NCBI GenBank assembly: GCA_029776205.1
Contig: JAKOTQ010000001.1
Coordinates: 1 to 64,000 of the forward strand
Length of the DNA: 64,000 bases
Source of the DNA: Bacillota bacterium
GTDB lineage: Bacteria; Bacillota; UBA4882; UBA8346
Direction of reading: 5' to 3'
The notes under the pieces are model-generated. The model worked only from the letters and a program-made list of their open reading frames with translations, searched no databases and had not been told where the DNA came from. This document shows, in pieces, positions 63,905 through 64,000 of the stretch. Both the position numbers and the translations under genes were made by a program. Position 1 is the stretch's first letter; each line of letters begins with the position of its first letter.

Positions 63905-64000
63905 CTACTCCGCGGAATGCGGCATTTGCTGCCGGTCAACTCCCCAAAGCGGCTTGTCAACTCCGAAACTTGCCAGAGCATCAGTCACTGCAATAATCGC
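63905..64000 (-). CDS. C-terminal end of an unidentified protein (partial)
   Basis: An open frame enters from the right edge and ends 11 bp before tonB. The 31 visible residues begin AIIAVTDALASFG and end with a polar tail. The text has a faint likeness to C-termini of molybdopterin hydroxylases, too weak to assign. It is probably in the same operon as tonB. Confidence 0.5.
   Translation of the reverse strand, partial: AIIAVTDALASFGVDKPLWGVDRQQMPHSAE

Overview
The window reads as the chromosome of an anaerobic, spore-forming, probably diderm (two-membrane) Firmicute. Signs of sporulation are two CotS-like coat-kinase homologues (734-3277). Signs of an outer membrane are a TonB protein (63060-63893), two small beta-barrel proteins ending in an aromatic residue (59612-60265 and a broken copy at 46891-47490) and an SLH-coiled-coil protein (60426-61067). 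Anaerobic life is indicated by [FeFe] hydrogenases, nitrogenase and a Rex redox repressor. The lineage (for example something near Hydrogenispora/Limnochordia) is only a guess from memory. No gene of phage, transposon or CRISPR type was seen. Layout: 1-640 is the 5' end of a 16S rRNA gene on the minus strand with tandem promoters. 734-3277 holds twin degenerate kinases. 3519-6369 (+) is a heptose/glycosyltransferase operon. 6436-13060 has an RNA methyltransferase, a cold-shock protein, NeuB, two HAD phosphatases and a secreted 10-repeat beta-propeller. 13145-13800 (-) is a ykkC-family riboswitch with a terminator, followed only by a mosaic pseudogene. 14664-23061 (-) is a seven-gene hydrogen operon: thioredoxin-like ferredoxin, sensory [FeFe] hydrogenase HydS, PP2C/SpoIIE-type phosphatase, HydC, HydB, HydA and Rex. 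Its promoter carries Rex-like operators and a leader hairpin. 23253-46667 is mostly housekeeping: clpB, a transglutaminase-like protein, a ferritin-like protein, MATE, AraC, a radical-SAM enzyme, tlyA, a bactofilin-like membrane protein, a Ski2-type helicase, thrC, DUF1015, trpS, an SDR, citrate synthase and pyrF. 47640-59404 (-) is a complete Mo-nitrogenase operon in the order nifH-nifI1-nifI2-nifD-nifK-nifE-nifN-nifB-fdx-nifV-modA-modB. It has a strong sigma-A type promoter flanked by two inverted repeats. 59612-64000 (-) is a cell-envelope group: a beta-barrel protein, an SLH-coiled-coil protein, a cohesin-like secreted protein, TonB and the end of one more gene. How the parts fit: the hydrogen operon looks self-regulated by NADH/NAD+ (Rex is its last gene) and possibly by H2 sensing (HydS plus phosphatase). 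The nif operon carries its own cofactor assembly (nifE, N, B, V), post-translational ammonium switch (nifI1/I2) and molybdate uptake (modAB without modC). Start codons were chosen by Shine-Dalgarno spacing. All product names come from reading motifs, not from database searches.
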